Assembly: GCF_002205845.1 (NCBI RefSeq)
Contig: NZ_NISI01000010.1
Location: 124,001 to 188,000, forward strand
Reading direction: 5' to 3'
DNA from: Roseateles puraquae
GTDB taxonomy: Bacteria; Pseudomonadota; Gammaproteobacteria; Burkholderiales; Burkholderiaceae_C
DNA: 64,000 nucleotides
In this document: in pieces, positions 1 through 7,499 of the stretch
How the letters are laid out: every line of letters begins with the position of its first letter
How positions within the stretch are numbered: position 1 is the first letter of the stretch
Notes under the pieces: generated by a model
Database searches by the model: none
What the model saw: the letters and a program-made list of their open reading frames with translations, nothing else
Told to the model about the DNA's origin: nothing
Position numbers and translations under genes: made by a program

Positions 1-907
1 GCTCCTCAATTTTTGCGGCCGTCGCCCGAATGTCGAATTCTCTTTCGGCCGGCCAATCTGCCAAGTTCGCGTAACTTTGAACCGTCATTGCATAGTAGTA
101 TGGTTTGAAATTGGGCGTGCCGCCGTAATCTTGGAAGCGTTTGATAAATTCCGCCACGCTAACAGCAGGCCTTTGTTGAACGTCCGCGCCAATCTCTCTC
201 GAGTTAATGTCAACAGCCTCAGCAGTCGACGCTGCAAGTGTCTTTTCGCTGATAGACAAGGAGCCGGTTGCTAACGCACCCCCTCCGCTGATGCTGGCGT
301 CAAACGCTTTCTTTTCAGACTGAGACGTCCAGTTGTAGTTAATTTTTCCCACTTGGCGACCGCCGGCTTCCATACTCACTATGTATCCGTCGCCGCACAT
401 TTGCCTGAAAGACTGCAATCCTTTTTCTCTTAACGTCTTAATAGCTTTTCTGGACAGCCGCACTTCACTGCCTGTCAATACGCCGTCATCCGGCGTATTT
501 ATTTGAACGCTATCGTAGTAAAAAGTAACTCGCTTCTCGGCAAGGACATAGCTTCGCTTTCCATCGAAAGAAAACTCTTGACTATAAGAGGCTGATGCAT
601 TCGCAGTTGCGGCCAAGCCGTTGTAAGACGCGCTCAAGCTACCACTGAGCATTTGCATCAGCGAATTTGTGTCTTCCACAAGATAATATCGAGCCTGGGA
701 TGCAATTGCGCGATCTTCCTTTGTGCGCGTCGATCTAGCATTTTCCAAACATACGCTGGGAACAACAGTTCCTGTAATCAAGTTGTATCCGTAGCCTGGC
801 CGCGCATTGGGGACATAGTCAACGTCAAAACTAGTCCTGACCGCCGTTTGCGCCAAACAACTTGACGCAATTAACAAAGCAGACAATCCAAACATTGATA
901 TTTTCAA
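1..907 (-). CDS. Exported protein with a MACPF-like signature, C-terminus cut by window edge
   Basis: The frame is open from a TTG start at 907 to base 1 (302 codons visible). An AGGAG motif 5 nt upstream favours this TTG; the next in-frame ATG at 895 would be 17 nt from it. Residues 1-19 form a Sec signal peptide. Residues 171-183 (CGDGYIVSMEAGG) align without gaps to the MACPF signature YGTH[FY]...GG: G, aromatic and GG are kept, while Y, T and H are replaced by C, D and G. A glycine- and serine-rich stretch follows, as in the membrane-inserting part of that fold. GC content is clearly below the core genome. The gene lies 123 nt downstream of a smaller exported protein on the same strand. 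A pore-forming or perforin-like role is inference; the family is otherwise unrecognised. Confidence 0.65.
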   Translation of the reverse strand, partial: MKISMFGLSALLIASSCLAQTAVRTSFDVDYVPNARPGYGYNLITGTVVPSVCLENARSTRTKEDRAIASQARYYLVEDTNSLMQMLSGSLSASYNGLAATANASASYSQEFSFDGKRSYVLAEKRVTFYYDSVQINTPDDGVLTGSEVRLSRKAIKTLREKGLQSFRQMCGDGYIVSMEAGGRQVGKINYNWTSQSEKKAFDASISGGGALATGSLSISEKTLAASTAEAVDINSREIGADVQQRPAVSVAEFIKRFQDYGGTPNFKPYYYAMTVQSYANLADWPAEREFDIRATAAKIEE

Positions 908-1030
908 AGGAACTCCTCTGCTGGCCTGCAGATCGGTCGCGGCCTCGATAGCATTGTTGTGCTGGCAAACCGCGCCAGGCGTTCGGTTTCGCGACGTTCG
1001 CAAAAGTGGCGCAAATCCACTGGCGTTGAA

Positions 1031-1645
1031 TTAATGAACGACAACTACGTCAGCGGCACAAGCGAATAAAAGTACCGTCGTCGGCTTGCCGTTCAAACTT
1101 GCAGTATGCGAGTACGCCCAAATGAATTTTTGGGCTCCGCTTTTGTCCTTACTAACACGCTCAAACACCGAAACATTGCCGCCCGGCGCAACGGTGCCTG
1201 CAATGTTCGCCAACGATAAGCGACCTGCGTCACCCTGCGCGTTCAACAGCTGAATCATCACGTCTGCCGTAATGCCGACCCACGCCTGCGGAACGAAGGC
1301 GCCGACAAATGTCGAGAACCAGCCTGGAACGGATTTAGTGGCGTTATCGTTGAGAGCGTTCTTTAAGAATGTCGCCTGAGACGCGTTGAGCACAGATGTT
1401 GCAGCCACCAGAGGCTTGTCCACAGTCAGCGATGTCACCTGCGCCGGCGTAAGCCTCTTCGAGAAGTTGCCGTTAGCGACTGTTGAGCCGATCTTTGTTA
1501 GCGCGGGGCTGTAGGCTGGCTTAAACATCACCTCGAGGCCCCTTACTTGCTCATCTGTTAGAGGTCCGCCGCAACTGAAGTCGGCGTGCGCGGACGAGAC
1601 GCAGATAGCTCCAGCGATGAGCATTCCCAGCGATGTTCGGGTCAC
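1031..1645 (-). CDS. Exported protein of unknown function
   Basis: 204 residues. I chose the GTG at 1645 because an AAGGAG box sits 6 nt upstream and it begins a clean signal peptide (residues 1-21, ending SSAHA). Longer in-frame starts would add an implausible basic extension that overlaps the HNH gene on the other strand. The mature part starts DFSCGG, has a central hydrophobic stretch (about residues 105-130) and ends hydrophobic, with a second Cys near the C-terminus (FACAAD) that could pair with the first. No family recognised. It probably forms a transcription unit with the MACPF-like gene downstream, so an exported two-protein system is possible. The codon usage is less GC-rich than in core genes. 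Confidence 0.7.
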   Translation of the reverse strand: MTRTSLGMLIAGAICVSSAHADFSCGGPLTDEQVRGLEVMFKPAYSPALTKIGSTVANGNFSKRLTPAQVTSLTVDKPLVAATSVLNASQATFLKNALNDNATKSVPGWFSTFVGAFVPQAWVGITADVMIQLLNAQGDAGRLSLANIAGTVAPGGNVSVFERVSKDKSGAQKFIWAYSHTASLNGKPTTVLLFACAADVVVVH

Positions 1646-1838
1646 TCGTCTCTCCTTGAACCTGAATTTTCTTGCCCAACTAGTCGGCGCACGGTCCATG
1701 TTGACCACAATAGACCGCGTGCGCAAGTTCTCTCGCAAGGTCGTAGTCAAAGTCAACGCCGATGGGTGACCGGCGAGTCTCAGTGCTACGTTGATCGACA
1801 CACCGCACTCATGCGGGCACGCCAGCGGGATAGGGAAG

Positions 1839-2576
1839 ATGGCGGCAACACAGGGCCACGGCAATCCAAATTGGACGCGGGATGAAACCATCCTCGCCCT
1901 GAATCTGTACCTCAGCGTCGGCGGGCAGGTGCCCGGACCAGACGACCCGAAGGTGATTGCTCTTTCTGAACGGCTGCGAGCCCTTCCCGTACATCGTGAG
2001 GCCGTCAAGCGCGATACCTTCAGGAACCCGGCCGGTGTCGCCTTCAAGCTCCAGAACATCCGCCAGGTCGCTACCGGCAGCGGATTGGGCAACGTGTCGG
2101 CGATGGACCGGAGCACCTGGGAGGAGTTCGGGGGCTCGCCACTGCTGGTTCAGCGCATGGCGAATGCCATCGCAGATCAGGTGGCATCAGGCGAGGCAGT
2201 GGAAGCCGAAATCACGGCAGTGGCCGATGACGAGGAGTTCGCGGAAGGGCGGGTTTTGACGGCGCTGCACCGACGGCGAGAACGGGTGCCGAAGCTCCGC
2301 GGCTTGCTCATCACAAAACGCAGGGCTGAGGGTCGGTTGACATGCGAATGCTGCGGCGCTGGGCCATGGTCTGGTCACCCGGAGATGGCGCTGGCGGGTT
2401 TTGAGGCCCACCACGTCACGCCCCTCGCGGAATACAAGCCGGGCGCCGTGACCCGATTGCGGGACCTCGCGCTGCTGTGCGCTACCTGCCATCGGCTCAT
2501 CCATCGCGCCATCAATGTAGAGCGTCGATGGGTGTTCCCGGCTCAACTGAGCGAGATGCTGGGTATGCCTTCGTAG
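1839..2576 (+). CDS. HNH endonuclease, predicted restriction enzyme (COG3183 type)
   Basis: 245 residues from the ATG at 1839, which has an AGGGAAG-like ribosome site just upstream; earlier in-frame starts lack one. The N-terminal part (about 8-80: NPNWTRDE, TFRNP, GVAFKLQN) is the domain that precedes HNH nucleases in predicted type IV/McrA-like restriction enzymes. The C-terminal ββα-metal domain shows Cys169/171/172, FEAHH (188-192) and LLCATCHRLIHR (212-223), so both the catalytic His and the zinc-binding Cys pairs are present. It would cleave DNA, possibly modified DNA, in the cytoplasm. The SNase gene starts 3 nt after its stop, implying co-transcription. The specificity is inference. 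Confidence 0.85.
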   Translation: MAATQGHGNPNWTRDETILALNLYLSVGGQVPGPDDPKVIALSERLRALPVHREAVKRDTFRNPAGVAFKLQNIRQVATGSGLGNVSAMDRSTWEEFGGSPLLVQRMANAIADQVASGEAVEAEITAVADDEEFAEGRVLTALHRRRERVPKLRGLLITKRRAEGRLTCECCGAGPWSGHPEMALAGFEAHHVTPLAEYKPGAVTRLRDLALLCATCHRLIHRAINVERRWVFPAQLSEMLGMPS

Positions 2577-2579
2577 CCG

Positions 2580-3170
2580 ATGCGCCGTGCACTTCTGTTG
2601 GTTGCGGCGTTGGCCTGGTCCTTCAACGGGATCGCCCAGGAGGTTGCCGGCCGGGTCGTGGGTGTCCACGATGGCGACACCATCACGCTCCTGACCCCGG
2701 ACAAGAAGCAATTGCAAGTCCGCCTCGCTGACATCGACGCTCCCGAGCTGGGCCAACCGTTCGGCCAAGCTGCTAAGCGCGAGTTGTCGTCGCTGTGCTT
2801 CAACCAGCAGGCAAAAGTGCAGACTCGCGCTGTGGACGTGTACGGGCGGACCGTGGGCTTGTTGTCGTGCCAGGGGCGAGATGCGTCTCGGCTGATGGTT
2901 GAACACGGCATGGCCTGGGTATATCGAACCTACCTCAAGCGCCCTGAATTGGTCCCGCTGGAGGAGGCCGCGAAAGGCTCTCACGCTGGCCTTTGGGCCG
3001 AGGCAGCAACGCCGCCGTGGGAGTACCGCAAGCAGATCAAGGCTGCGGCAGCAGCAAGCGCGACATCACCAACCGAGAGGCCGGCTCAGACTGTTCACAC
3101 AGGGCCTCGGGGTGGCAAATACGTCATCAACTCGGCGGGGCACAAGGAGTATTTGTCGGGGCACAGGTAG
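2580..3170 (+). CDS. Exported SNase-like thermonuclease
   Basis: 196 residues starting 3 nt after the HNH gene. Residues 1-20 are a signal peptide ending GIAQ. Residues about 22-145 are a staphylococcal-nuclease domain with the Ca site DGDT (31-34) and the catalytic set Arg48, Glu56 (VRLADIDAPE) and Arg90 (DVYGR). All key residues are intact, so it should hydrolyse DNA and RNA in the periplasm or outside. An Ala-rich linker (about 150-160) leads to a C-terminal motif (HTGPRGGKYVINSAGHKEYL) also seen as a small basic adaptor on phage and bacterial nucleases. Pairing an exported nuclease with a cytoplasmic HNH enzyme in one operon is unusual. Confidence 0.88.
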   Translation: MRRALLLVAALAWSFNGIAQEVAGRVVGVHDGDTITLLTPDKKQLQVRLADIDAPELGQPFGQAAKRELSSLCFNQQAKVQTRAVDVYGRTVGLLSCQGRDASRLMVEHGMAWVYRTYLKRPELVPLEEAAKGSHAGLWAEAATPPWEYRKQIKAAAAASATSPTERPAQTVHTGPRGGKYVINSAGHKEYLSGHR

Positions 3171-3293
3171 TTCTGCACGTCCTCGGACAGGCGCCGCTCA
3201 ACACAGCGACCGCACGGACGCTGCCAAGGGCTGCCTTCAGTGACCTCAAGTAACGCTGGCTTCACTTCAGACACCTTCTCAGGCAACCTGCTC

Positions 3294-3767
3294 ATGAAAC
3301 CACATTTCGAGAACTACTTCATTGACCGCGCCTCGCTATTGGGCGAGGTATTGTTCTATCACCTAACCCTCGAAGCGTTGTTAACGGAGATAATTAGGCG
3401 AAGTCCGAACGCCCCGGCAGAATCCAAGCTAGGCAAGCTAATGTTTGCCAAGAAGGCGGACGAGTGCTTGAGATTGGGGAAGCTGAGTAAAGAGCTCCAC
3501 ACTGCAGTTATGGCGCTGAACAGGGTTCGCAATAAATACGCGCATGAACTTGGGTTCGAAATCTCGTTTGATGCCGCGCTGGCACTTGCCAAACTCTGCG
3601 GAGAGGCTGGTGCAGACTTTACTGACGGCGTAGACGGATGCACTGCTGCTGAAGCCAAGACCCTTGGATACGACACTTTCAGCCTTCTGAATGAGACCTT
3701 TCGAAACACCTTCTTCGAGGTCGCATGCTATCAAGGCGAAGACGAGTGGCTCGAGTTCACGTCATGA
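3294..3767 (+). CDS. HEPN-like protein with R-x4-H motif
   Basis: 157 residues from the ATG at 3294. A GTG at 3240 would add 18 residues and has an AAGGG box, so the start is uncertain. The protein is mostly helical. LNRVRNKYAHEL near residue 76 contains Arg79-x4-His84, the RNase motif of HEPN four-helix proteins; DUF4145 and MtlR-like proteins share the same LxxxRNxxAH pattern, so catalysis is not assured. Its base composition is lower in GC than the core genes, consistent with transfer. It follows the HNH-SNase pair by 123 nt on the same strand. HEPN proteins often act as toxins or abortive-infection effectors; that role here is inference. Confidence 0.6.
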   Translation: MKPHFENYFIDRASLLGEVLFYHLTLEALLTEIIRRSPNAPAESKLGKLMFAKKADECLRLGKLSKELHTAVMALNRVRNKYAHELGFEISFDAALALAKLCGEAGADFTDGVDGCTAAEAKTLGYDTFSLLNETFRNTFFEVACYQGEDEWLEFTS

Positions 3768-3798
3768 CGGAACTGGCTAATGCCATACCCTCGCTCGA

Positions 3799-3842
3799 GC
3801 TGACCCGCTTCGGCAACCCACCTTGACGCGATGAGGGTCAGC
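3799..3842. repeat. Inverted repeat upstream of the replication-like gene
   Basis: GCTGACCC (3799-3806) and GGGTCAGC (3835-3842) are perfect inverted arms with a 28-nt spacer. The surrounding gap (3768-4065) has no convincing gene. It also contains the short hairpin GCCCC-AAAT-GGGGC near 3970 and a C/G-rich stretch at 4020-4050. The arms could be a regulatory or replication-protein site for the gene at 4066; no function is shown. Confidence 0.35.
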
Positions 3843-4065
3843 GCAGCTTGCGGACGACCGCGGTCCAGGCTAGTCGCTGGCGCCAGCACCCACTGCACTT
3901 CACCTACTCTTTACAAAGCAAGATCGGCGCTTGCCACAGGGCGTTTTGCGGAGATGTCAGTTGTCGGGCCCCAAATGGGGCTGCGGCGAGGCTATATCTA
4001 AAGATGGGGCCTGCAGTAGTCCCCTGCCGGGGAGGCCCGGCCCTCCCACCCTCTCCAGAATTGTC

Positions 4066-5004
4066 ATGTTGTTCAGGAAGCTCTTTCCGTCGTTCTTCAC
4101 CGGCGAAACCGGCAGCGCTCTGCGCGTTGCAGGCGGGCCGGATGCATTGCTCGTTGGTGCGTATCTCGTTGCAGGACCGCTAACAAACTACCTTGGCCTG
4201 TATCGGTTGCCACTGGCCGTCATTGCCGAGGACTTGAGCCTCACCATGGACCAGGTGCTTGAAGCCATGGCCCACGCGGAAGCCGTGGGCTTTGCACGGT
4301 ACGACCACGCGGCGCGTGTCGTTTGGGTGGTGAAAATGGCGCAGTACCAAGTCGCCGCATTGACCAAAGAGAGCGATGGCCGAGTGAAGCAAGTCCGAAA
4401 GGACTTCGCCGCACTGCCCAAGCACTGCGCATTCCTCGACGAGTTCTACGCCATGTACGGCGAGAGGCTGATGCTGGACCCCGCCGAGCACCAAGCGACC
4501 TACGCACCGACAACGACGACGGCAAGGACGGCTGCTCACAGCATGGGGCGCGCCGTGCCACGCAAGCACCTTCAGAAGGCGCCCCGAGCGCCACAGGCAA
4601 AGCCTCAAGCTCCGACCAGTTCGCTGGCGGCGGTGGAGTTGCACACCCTCGCGGATGCGGCTGCAACTCCGCCGGATGGACAAGCGCAAGCCCCCGAGCT
4701 CCCGAGTGCCTCCGTCGCTCAGGGCCCTGAGAAGGCCACACGCCCTGCCATGCACGGCGTCGCCGAGTACACGCAGGCGCTGAAGATGTTGATGGGGCTA
4801 CGCGAAGTGTGCCGTGACCAATACCCTGCAACTGGCGATGACCGGGCGAGCGCCTGCGCTGCGTGGATCAGGGGCGAGGCTGGCCCATACAAAGCGGCCG
4901 ACTTGCTTCATCGCGCCATGGTCGTGGACGACCTGGACCTGTCCGAGGCCTGCGTGATGGTCCACGGCGCGCATCACTTCACCGCTGCTGACGAAGCGGC
5001 GTAG
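4066..5004 (+). CDS. Phage-type replication/primosome-like winged-helix protein
   Basis: 312 residues from the ATG at 4066, chosen because homologous-looking sequence begins there (FTGETGSALRVAGGPDALLV). Residues about 10-95 (LVGAYLVAGP, YRLPLAVIAEDLSL, VVWVVKMAQYQ) and then QVRKDFAALP and FLDEFYAMYG resemble proteins found beside replication genes of Burkholderia-type prophages. Those have a DNA-binding helix-turn-helix N-terminus and a disordered middle, and this one has a Pro/Ala/Thr-rich linker at about 155-250. A short helical C-terminal domain follows. It probably helps load replication proteins on an integrated element. The exact function is uncertain, and I assign no symbol. Confidence 0.6.
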   Translation: MLFRKLFPSFFTGETGSALRVAGGPDALLVGAYLVAGPLTNYLGLYRLPLAVIAEDLSLTMDQVLEAMAHAEAVGFARYDHAARVVWVVKMAQYQVAALTKESDGRVKQVRKDFAALPKHCAFLDEFYAMYGERLMLDPAEHQATYAPTTTTARTAAHSMGRAVPRKHLQKAPRAPQAKPQAPTSSLAAVELHTLADAAATPPDGQAQAPELPSASVAQGPEKATRPAMHGVAEYTQALKMLMGLREVCRDQYPATGDDRASACAAWIRGEAGPYKAADLLHRAMVVDDLDLSEACVMVHGAHHFTAADEAA

Positions 5005-5058
5005 CCGCGACCTGCAACTGAGTGCATAGCGCAAGGCTCCTGCACCACTACTGCCAGG

Positions 5059-5167
5059 ACTACAGGCCTTGCTGCGGTTAATTCTCCGAAAGGCGCCGGA
5101 CACACCTCACGCGGCTGCTTTCGCGAAGCGGCGGAGCTTTGATTCGGCACACCAAGCTGCGGCGCTT
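5059..5167. repeat. Diverged intergenic repeat, copy A, with hairpins
   Basis: The gap 5005-5305 has no gene. Copy A begins with the 12-mer ACTACAGGCCTT (5059-5070), which recurs at 5803-5814. Both copies continue with related sequence, most clearly ACGCGGC...TCGCGAAGCGG about 50 nt further on. Copy A also contains an imperfect inverted repeat, AAGCGGCGGAGCTT (5126-5139) against AAGCTGCGGCGCTT (5154-5167), with 12 of 14 bases paired. Confidence 0.45.
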
Positions 5168-5170
5168 GTC

Positions 5171-5192
5171 GCAGGACGTCGCAGCGTCCTGC
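5171..5192. repeat. Perfect 8-bp hairpin downstream of repeat copy A
   Basis: GCAGGACG (5171-5178), loop TCGCAG, CGTCCTGC (5185-5192). It lies 3' of both the replication-like gene on the plus strand and the 5306-5734 gene on the minus strand, so it could terminate either, although no T-tract follows. Confidence 0.4.
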
Positions 5193-5305
5193 ATTGGTCG
5201 GAAGTAGGGCGGCCTCGTCCCCTCTGCGCCGCGTCGTACGTGAGTGACTGCCCCTGGAAGGCCGCCTGAAGTGGCGCCGCGTCCTGCTCCGTAGGGCGTC
5301 CTCTG

Positions 5306-5734
5306 TCAGCCAAGTTGGAGGTACGGATGTACCTTTGGATGTAGGCCAGCGAGTTCGGGGTGTTTCGCCAGCAGGCGATCCGGCCAGGTGAGGTTCAGAA
5401 AGAAGTCTCGCGCTAGCTCCAGGTTGGGGTTTGCTGTCTGACATCGCAGGCCCAGGTCTTCGAGTGCGCTGCACAGAGCGGACGCGCGTTCGATCTTGTC
5501 GACCGCTTGTTCGTGGTACAGCGCTTGAATCTCGTCGAGCGCCTGGGACACTGTCAGCCCCGTCCCCGGTACTTTCAACAACAAGATCGCCCGCCTCAGG
5601 CGCTCAGCCTCGACCGCACCCGGCAGTTGCGCGCCAGTCACCACAGGCGTAGGCGCATCGACGTTCGATAGCCCACCCTCGATCACTTGGAAAACGCCCG
5701 CTTTCCTTGCGGGTTTTGATGTGCTTGAGCTCAT
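5306..5734 (-). CDS. Island protein of unknown function
   Basis: 142 residues, soluble, no signal peptide. The N-terminus is polar (SSSTSKPARKAG), followed by a helical region with LTVSQALDEIQALYHEQAVDKIERASALCSALE-type amphipathic helices (described here in parts: helix 1 about 60-75, helix 2 about 78-92). The C-terminus is ARDFFLNLTWPDRLLAKHPE. I recognise no family. The reading frame looks genuine because amphipathic periodicity is maintained and no better frame overlaps. It is flanked on both sides by the diverged intergenic repeat, which suggests it may have entered with that repeat. Confidence 0.55.
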   Translation of the reverse strand: MSSSTSKPARKAGVFQVIEGGLSNVDAPTPVVTGAQLPGAVEAERLRRAILLLKVPGTGLTVSQALDEIQALYHEQAVDKIERASALCSALEDLGLRCQTANPNLELARDFFLNLTWPDRLLAKHPELAGLHPKVHPYLQLG

Positions 5735-5802
5735 GGGGCCAGCTTAACGCGGCGCAGGGCGCTGACTATCAGGCGCCCGCTCGTGCTTGAGTAATTGGCC
5801 GC

Positions 5803-5900
5803 ACTACAGGCCTTCCTGTGCTCGCTTCCGAAGACGCGCTGCGTACGCCGCCACGCGGCGGTCGTCGCGAAGCGGGCGGGTTATTGATGGCGCCGCGATA
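5803..5900. repeat. Diverged intergenic repeat, copy B
   Basis: Lies in the 333-nt gap 5735-6067, upstream of both flanking genes. It begins with the same 12-mer as copy A (5803-5814) and keeps TTCCGAA, ACGCGGCGG and TCGCGAAGCGG at matching distances, so the two share an origin. It contains a short hairpin, GCCGCC-ACGC-GGCGGT, near 5850. No other gene is apparent in the gap. Function unknown. Confidence 0.4.
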
Positions 5901-6067
5901 CCACACCGCCAGCCCATCCCACTCGAAAAAACACCTCGACGCTGCGGTGCCGAGGGTGCGTGCGAGCAGGCGGCCGGCCTCGCCGTACGGCATCTCGCAA
6001 GTCTGCGCATTACCACACCATCGAGCTGACCATTGCCAGGCTTGACAACAAAACGCATACTCACCCT

Positions 6068-6724
6068 ATGCACCCCGACGAATTCACCTCGTTCGACGCC
6101 TCATTTCCGACCTACGACGACTGTTTCAACAGCGCCGGCGGCTACCACTACGACCTGCACGACGACTGCGCGGTCGATCCATTTCTTGAGTCGTTCGATT
6201 ACGGCACAACGGACTTGCAGGCCATTGCCATCAGGAACGCGCGCGAGGCGGGTGAGCAGATACAGGCGCAGGCGCTGGCTGCAATGCAGGTGGACGAGCA
6301 GGCGGCCGCGGTGTCGTGGGTGCAGGCCGTGGTGCGGGGTCCAGAGCCTGCCTACTTCGCTGGCGCGCCGGCGGTCATCAAGGGGCCCGAGCGCTGGACG
6401 CTGGCGACGCAACTGTCGACTGCGCTTGCGGCGGAGATTGGCTACCAGCTAGACGAAAGGGATGACGACTGCTGGCATCACCCCAGCGACCGCGAGTGGA
6501 AGCACCTGCCGACGGATCGCATCTACGCATACAACGCCGCCTACGAGCGCTTCTGCAAGCTGGTGGGCAAGAAGCTGCCGGCAGCCGCCCCGCTCAGCGA
6601 GGACGAGCTATACGAGGCCGAAGTGCATGCGCAGATGCTGAGGACTGAGCGCGAGCTTGAGCCGTCTGCGGTAGAGCGGATGTTGGGCTGGGTGCGGCTC
6701 AAGCGTGCGCAACTGCTCCACTGA
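6068..6724 (+). CDS. Island protein of unknown function
   Basis: 218 residues from the ATG at 6068; no clear ribosome site, so the start is tentative. The N-terminus is acidic and aromatic (DEFTSFDASFPTYDDCF; YHYDLHDDC), followed by an Ala/Gln-rich helix (about 55-80), then GPERWTLATQLSTALAAEIGYQLDE, here noted as residues about 115-140, and a charged C-terminal helix. No membrane segment or signal peptide. I do not recognise a family. It converges with the ankyrin-like gene, with 3 nt between their stops. Confidence 0.5.
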   Translation: MHPDEFTSFDASFPTYDDCFNSAGGYHYDLHDDCAVDPFLESFDYGTTDLQAIAIRNAREAGEQIQAQALAAMQVDEQAAAVSWVQAVVRGPEPAYFAGAPAVIKGPERWTLATQLSTALAAEIGYQLDERDDDCWHHPSDREWKHLPTDRIYAYNAAYERFCKLVGKKLPAAAPLSEDELYEAEVHAQMLRTERELEPSAVERMLGWVRLKRAQLLH

Positions 6725-6727
6725 TGT

Positions 6728-7270
6728 TCAGTGGGCGCCGTGGGTGGCGCGCATGTAGTAGACGACCTCAAGGTACTCAGGTCGCGTGCCCGCAAGAGCT
6801 AAAGCCACCTGGTACGGCTGCCCATATTTAACGTGGCGGCGCATGGGATCGGCGCCCGCGTCGAGTAGGTCGTAAATCAGTTCAGGGTCGGCCCGCAGCT
6901 GCAGCGCGGCGTCGAGCTGACTGATTGAATCAGCGACGATGACGTGCGTGCTGGTGTGGCCCAGGCGCCTGCCCGTTGGGTTGGGCACGAGACGGTAGCC
7001 CGTCTCAGCCAAGCGCTCGCGCATCTCTTTCGCTGACCGCAGCTGATGCGGGGGCTTGAGCTCCAGCAGCTCGTCCACGTAATGCAGCAGCGCTCTGCCA
7101 GTAGGACACATCGACTCGTCCTCGACCTGCACGAGCACCGTGCCGTCCTCTTCGCGCAGCGTTGTCACCCAGCAGCCGCCGACTCGCTCTTCATGCACCT
7201 CGAAGCTGATCAGCCAGGGGAGAGTGCCCAGGTAGGGGCTCTTAGCTGCCTTTTTCGATTGTCCCGGCAC
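6728..7270 (-). CDS. Ankyrin-like protein overlapping the recombinase remnant
   Basis: 180 residues from a GTG at 7270. The N-terminal part (KSPYLGTLPWLISFEV, then VHEERVGGCWV) is of unknown type. The C-terminal third (DSISQLDAALQLRADPELI, then YDLLDAGADP) looks like one or two degenerate ankyrin repeats, which mediate protein contacts. Its first 29 nt overlap the end of the truncated serine recombinase in another frame. The start may lie slightly further in, since no ribosome site is obvious. The gene may have been placed here by the rearrangement that removed the rest of the recombinase. Confidence 0.5.
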   Translation of the reverse strand: MPGQSKKAAKSPYLGTLPWLISFEVHEERVGGCWVTTLREEDGTVLVQVEDESMCPTGRALLHYVDELLELKPPHQLRSAKEMRERLAETGYRLVPNPTGRRLGHTSTHVIVADSISQLDAALQLRADPELIYDLLDAGADPMRRHVKYGQPYQVALALAGTRPEYLEVVYYMRATHGAH

Positions 7271-7493
7271 GCACAGCGCCGATGAACGCCGCCAGTGCCC
7301 CTTGCTTCAGGTTGCGCTGCTTGAAGGCGGACACGCCTAAGTCTCTGAAGTTTTGAGCTGAGAGATGCAGCTTGTTGACCTTGGCGTACCGCTCCGCCAT
7401 CTCGACCTGGCGACGCAGGCTATCTCCGTGTTGCTGCTTCTTGTTGCTGAAGCGTACGTAGGAATAGGCGGTTGGGCGGGCTGGCTCAATCAT
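7242..7493 (-). pseudogene. Serine site-specific recombinase, N-terminal remnant
   Basis: 83 residues from the ATG at 7493, with AAGG upstream. YSYVRFSNKKQQHGDSLRRQ is the resolvase-type active-site segment: Ser16 would be the nucleophile, and it is followed by Q and the QxxxxxRYA helix. RDLGVSAFK and GALAAFIGAVRAG continue the catalytic domain. In intact large serine recombinases the next block is GSYLLVESLDRLSR, which carries two catalytic arginines. Here the frame stops (TAA) directly after KGS, so the enzyme lacks those residues and the whole DNA-binding half. It lies about 40 nt from the island-yifB junction, where the integrase of an integrated element normally sits. Expected to be inactive. 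Confidence 0.8.
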
Positions 7494-7499
7494 CCATGG

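Noticed and set aside
4016-4050. C/G-rich stretch before the replication-like gene as a terminator
   Set aside because: Multiple alternative short pairings are possible, with no T-tract and no upstream gene on the plus strand that ends nearby.
7242-7290. Programmed frameshift joining the recombinase remnant and the ankyrin-like gene through an A-run
   Set aside because: The A-run does not form a canonical slippery heptamer in the needed frame, and the downstream frame shows no recombinase motif that would be restored.
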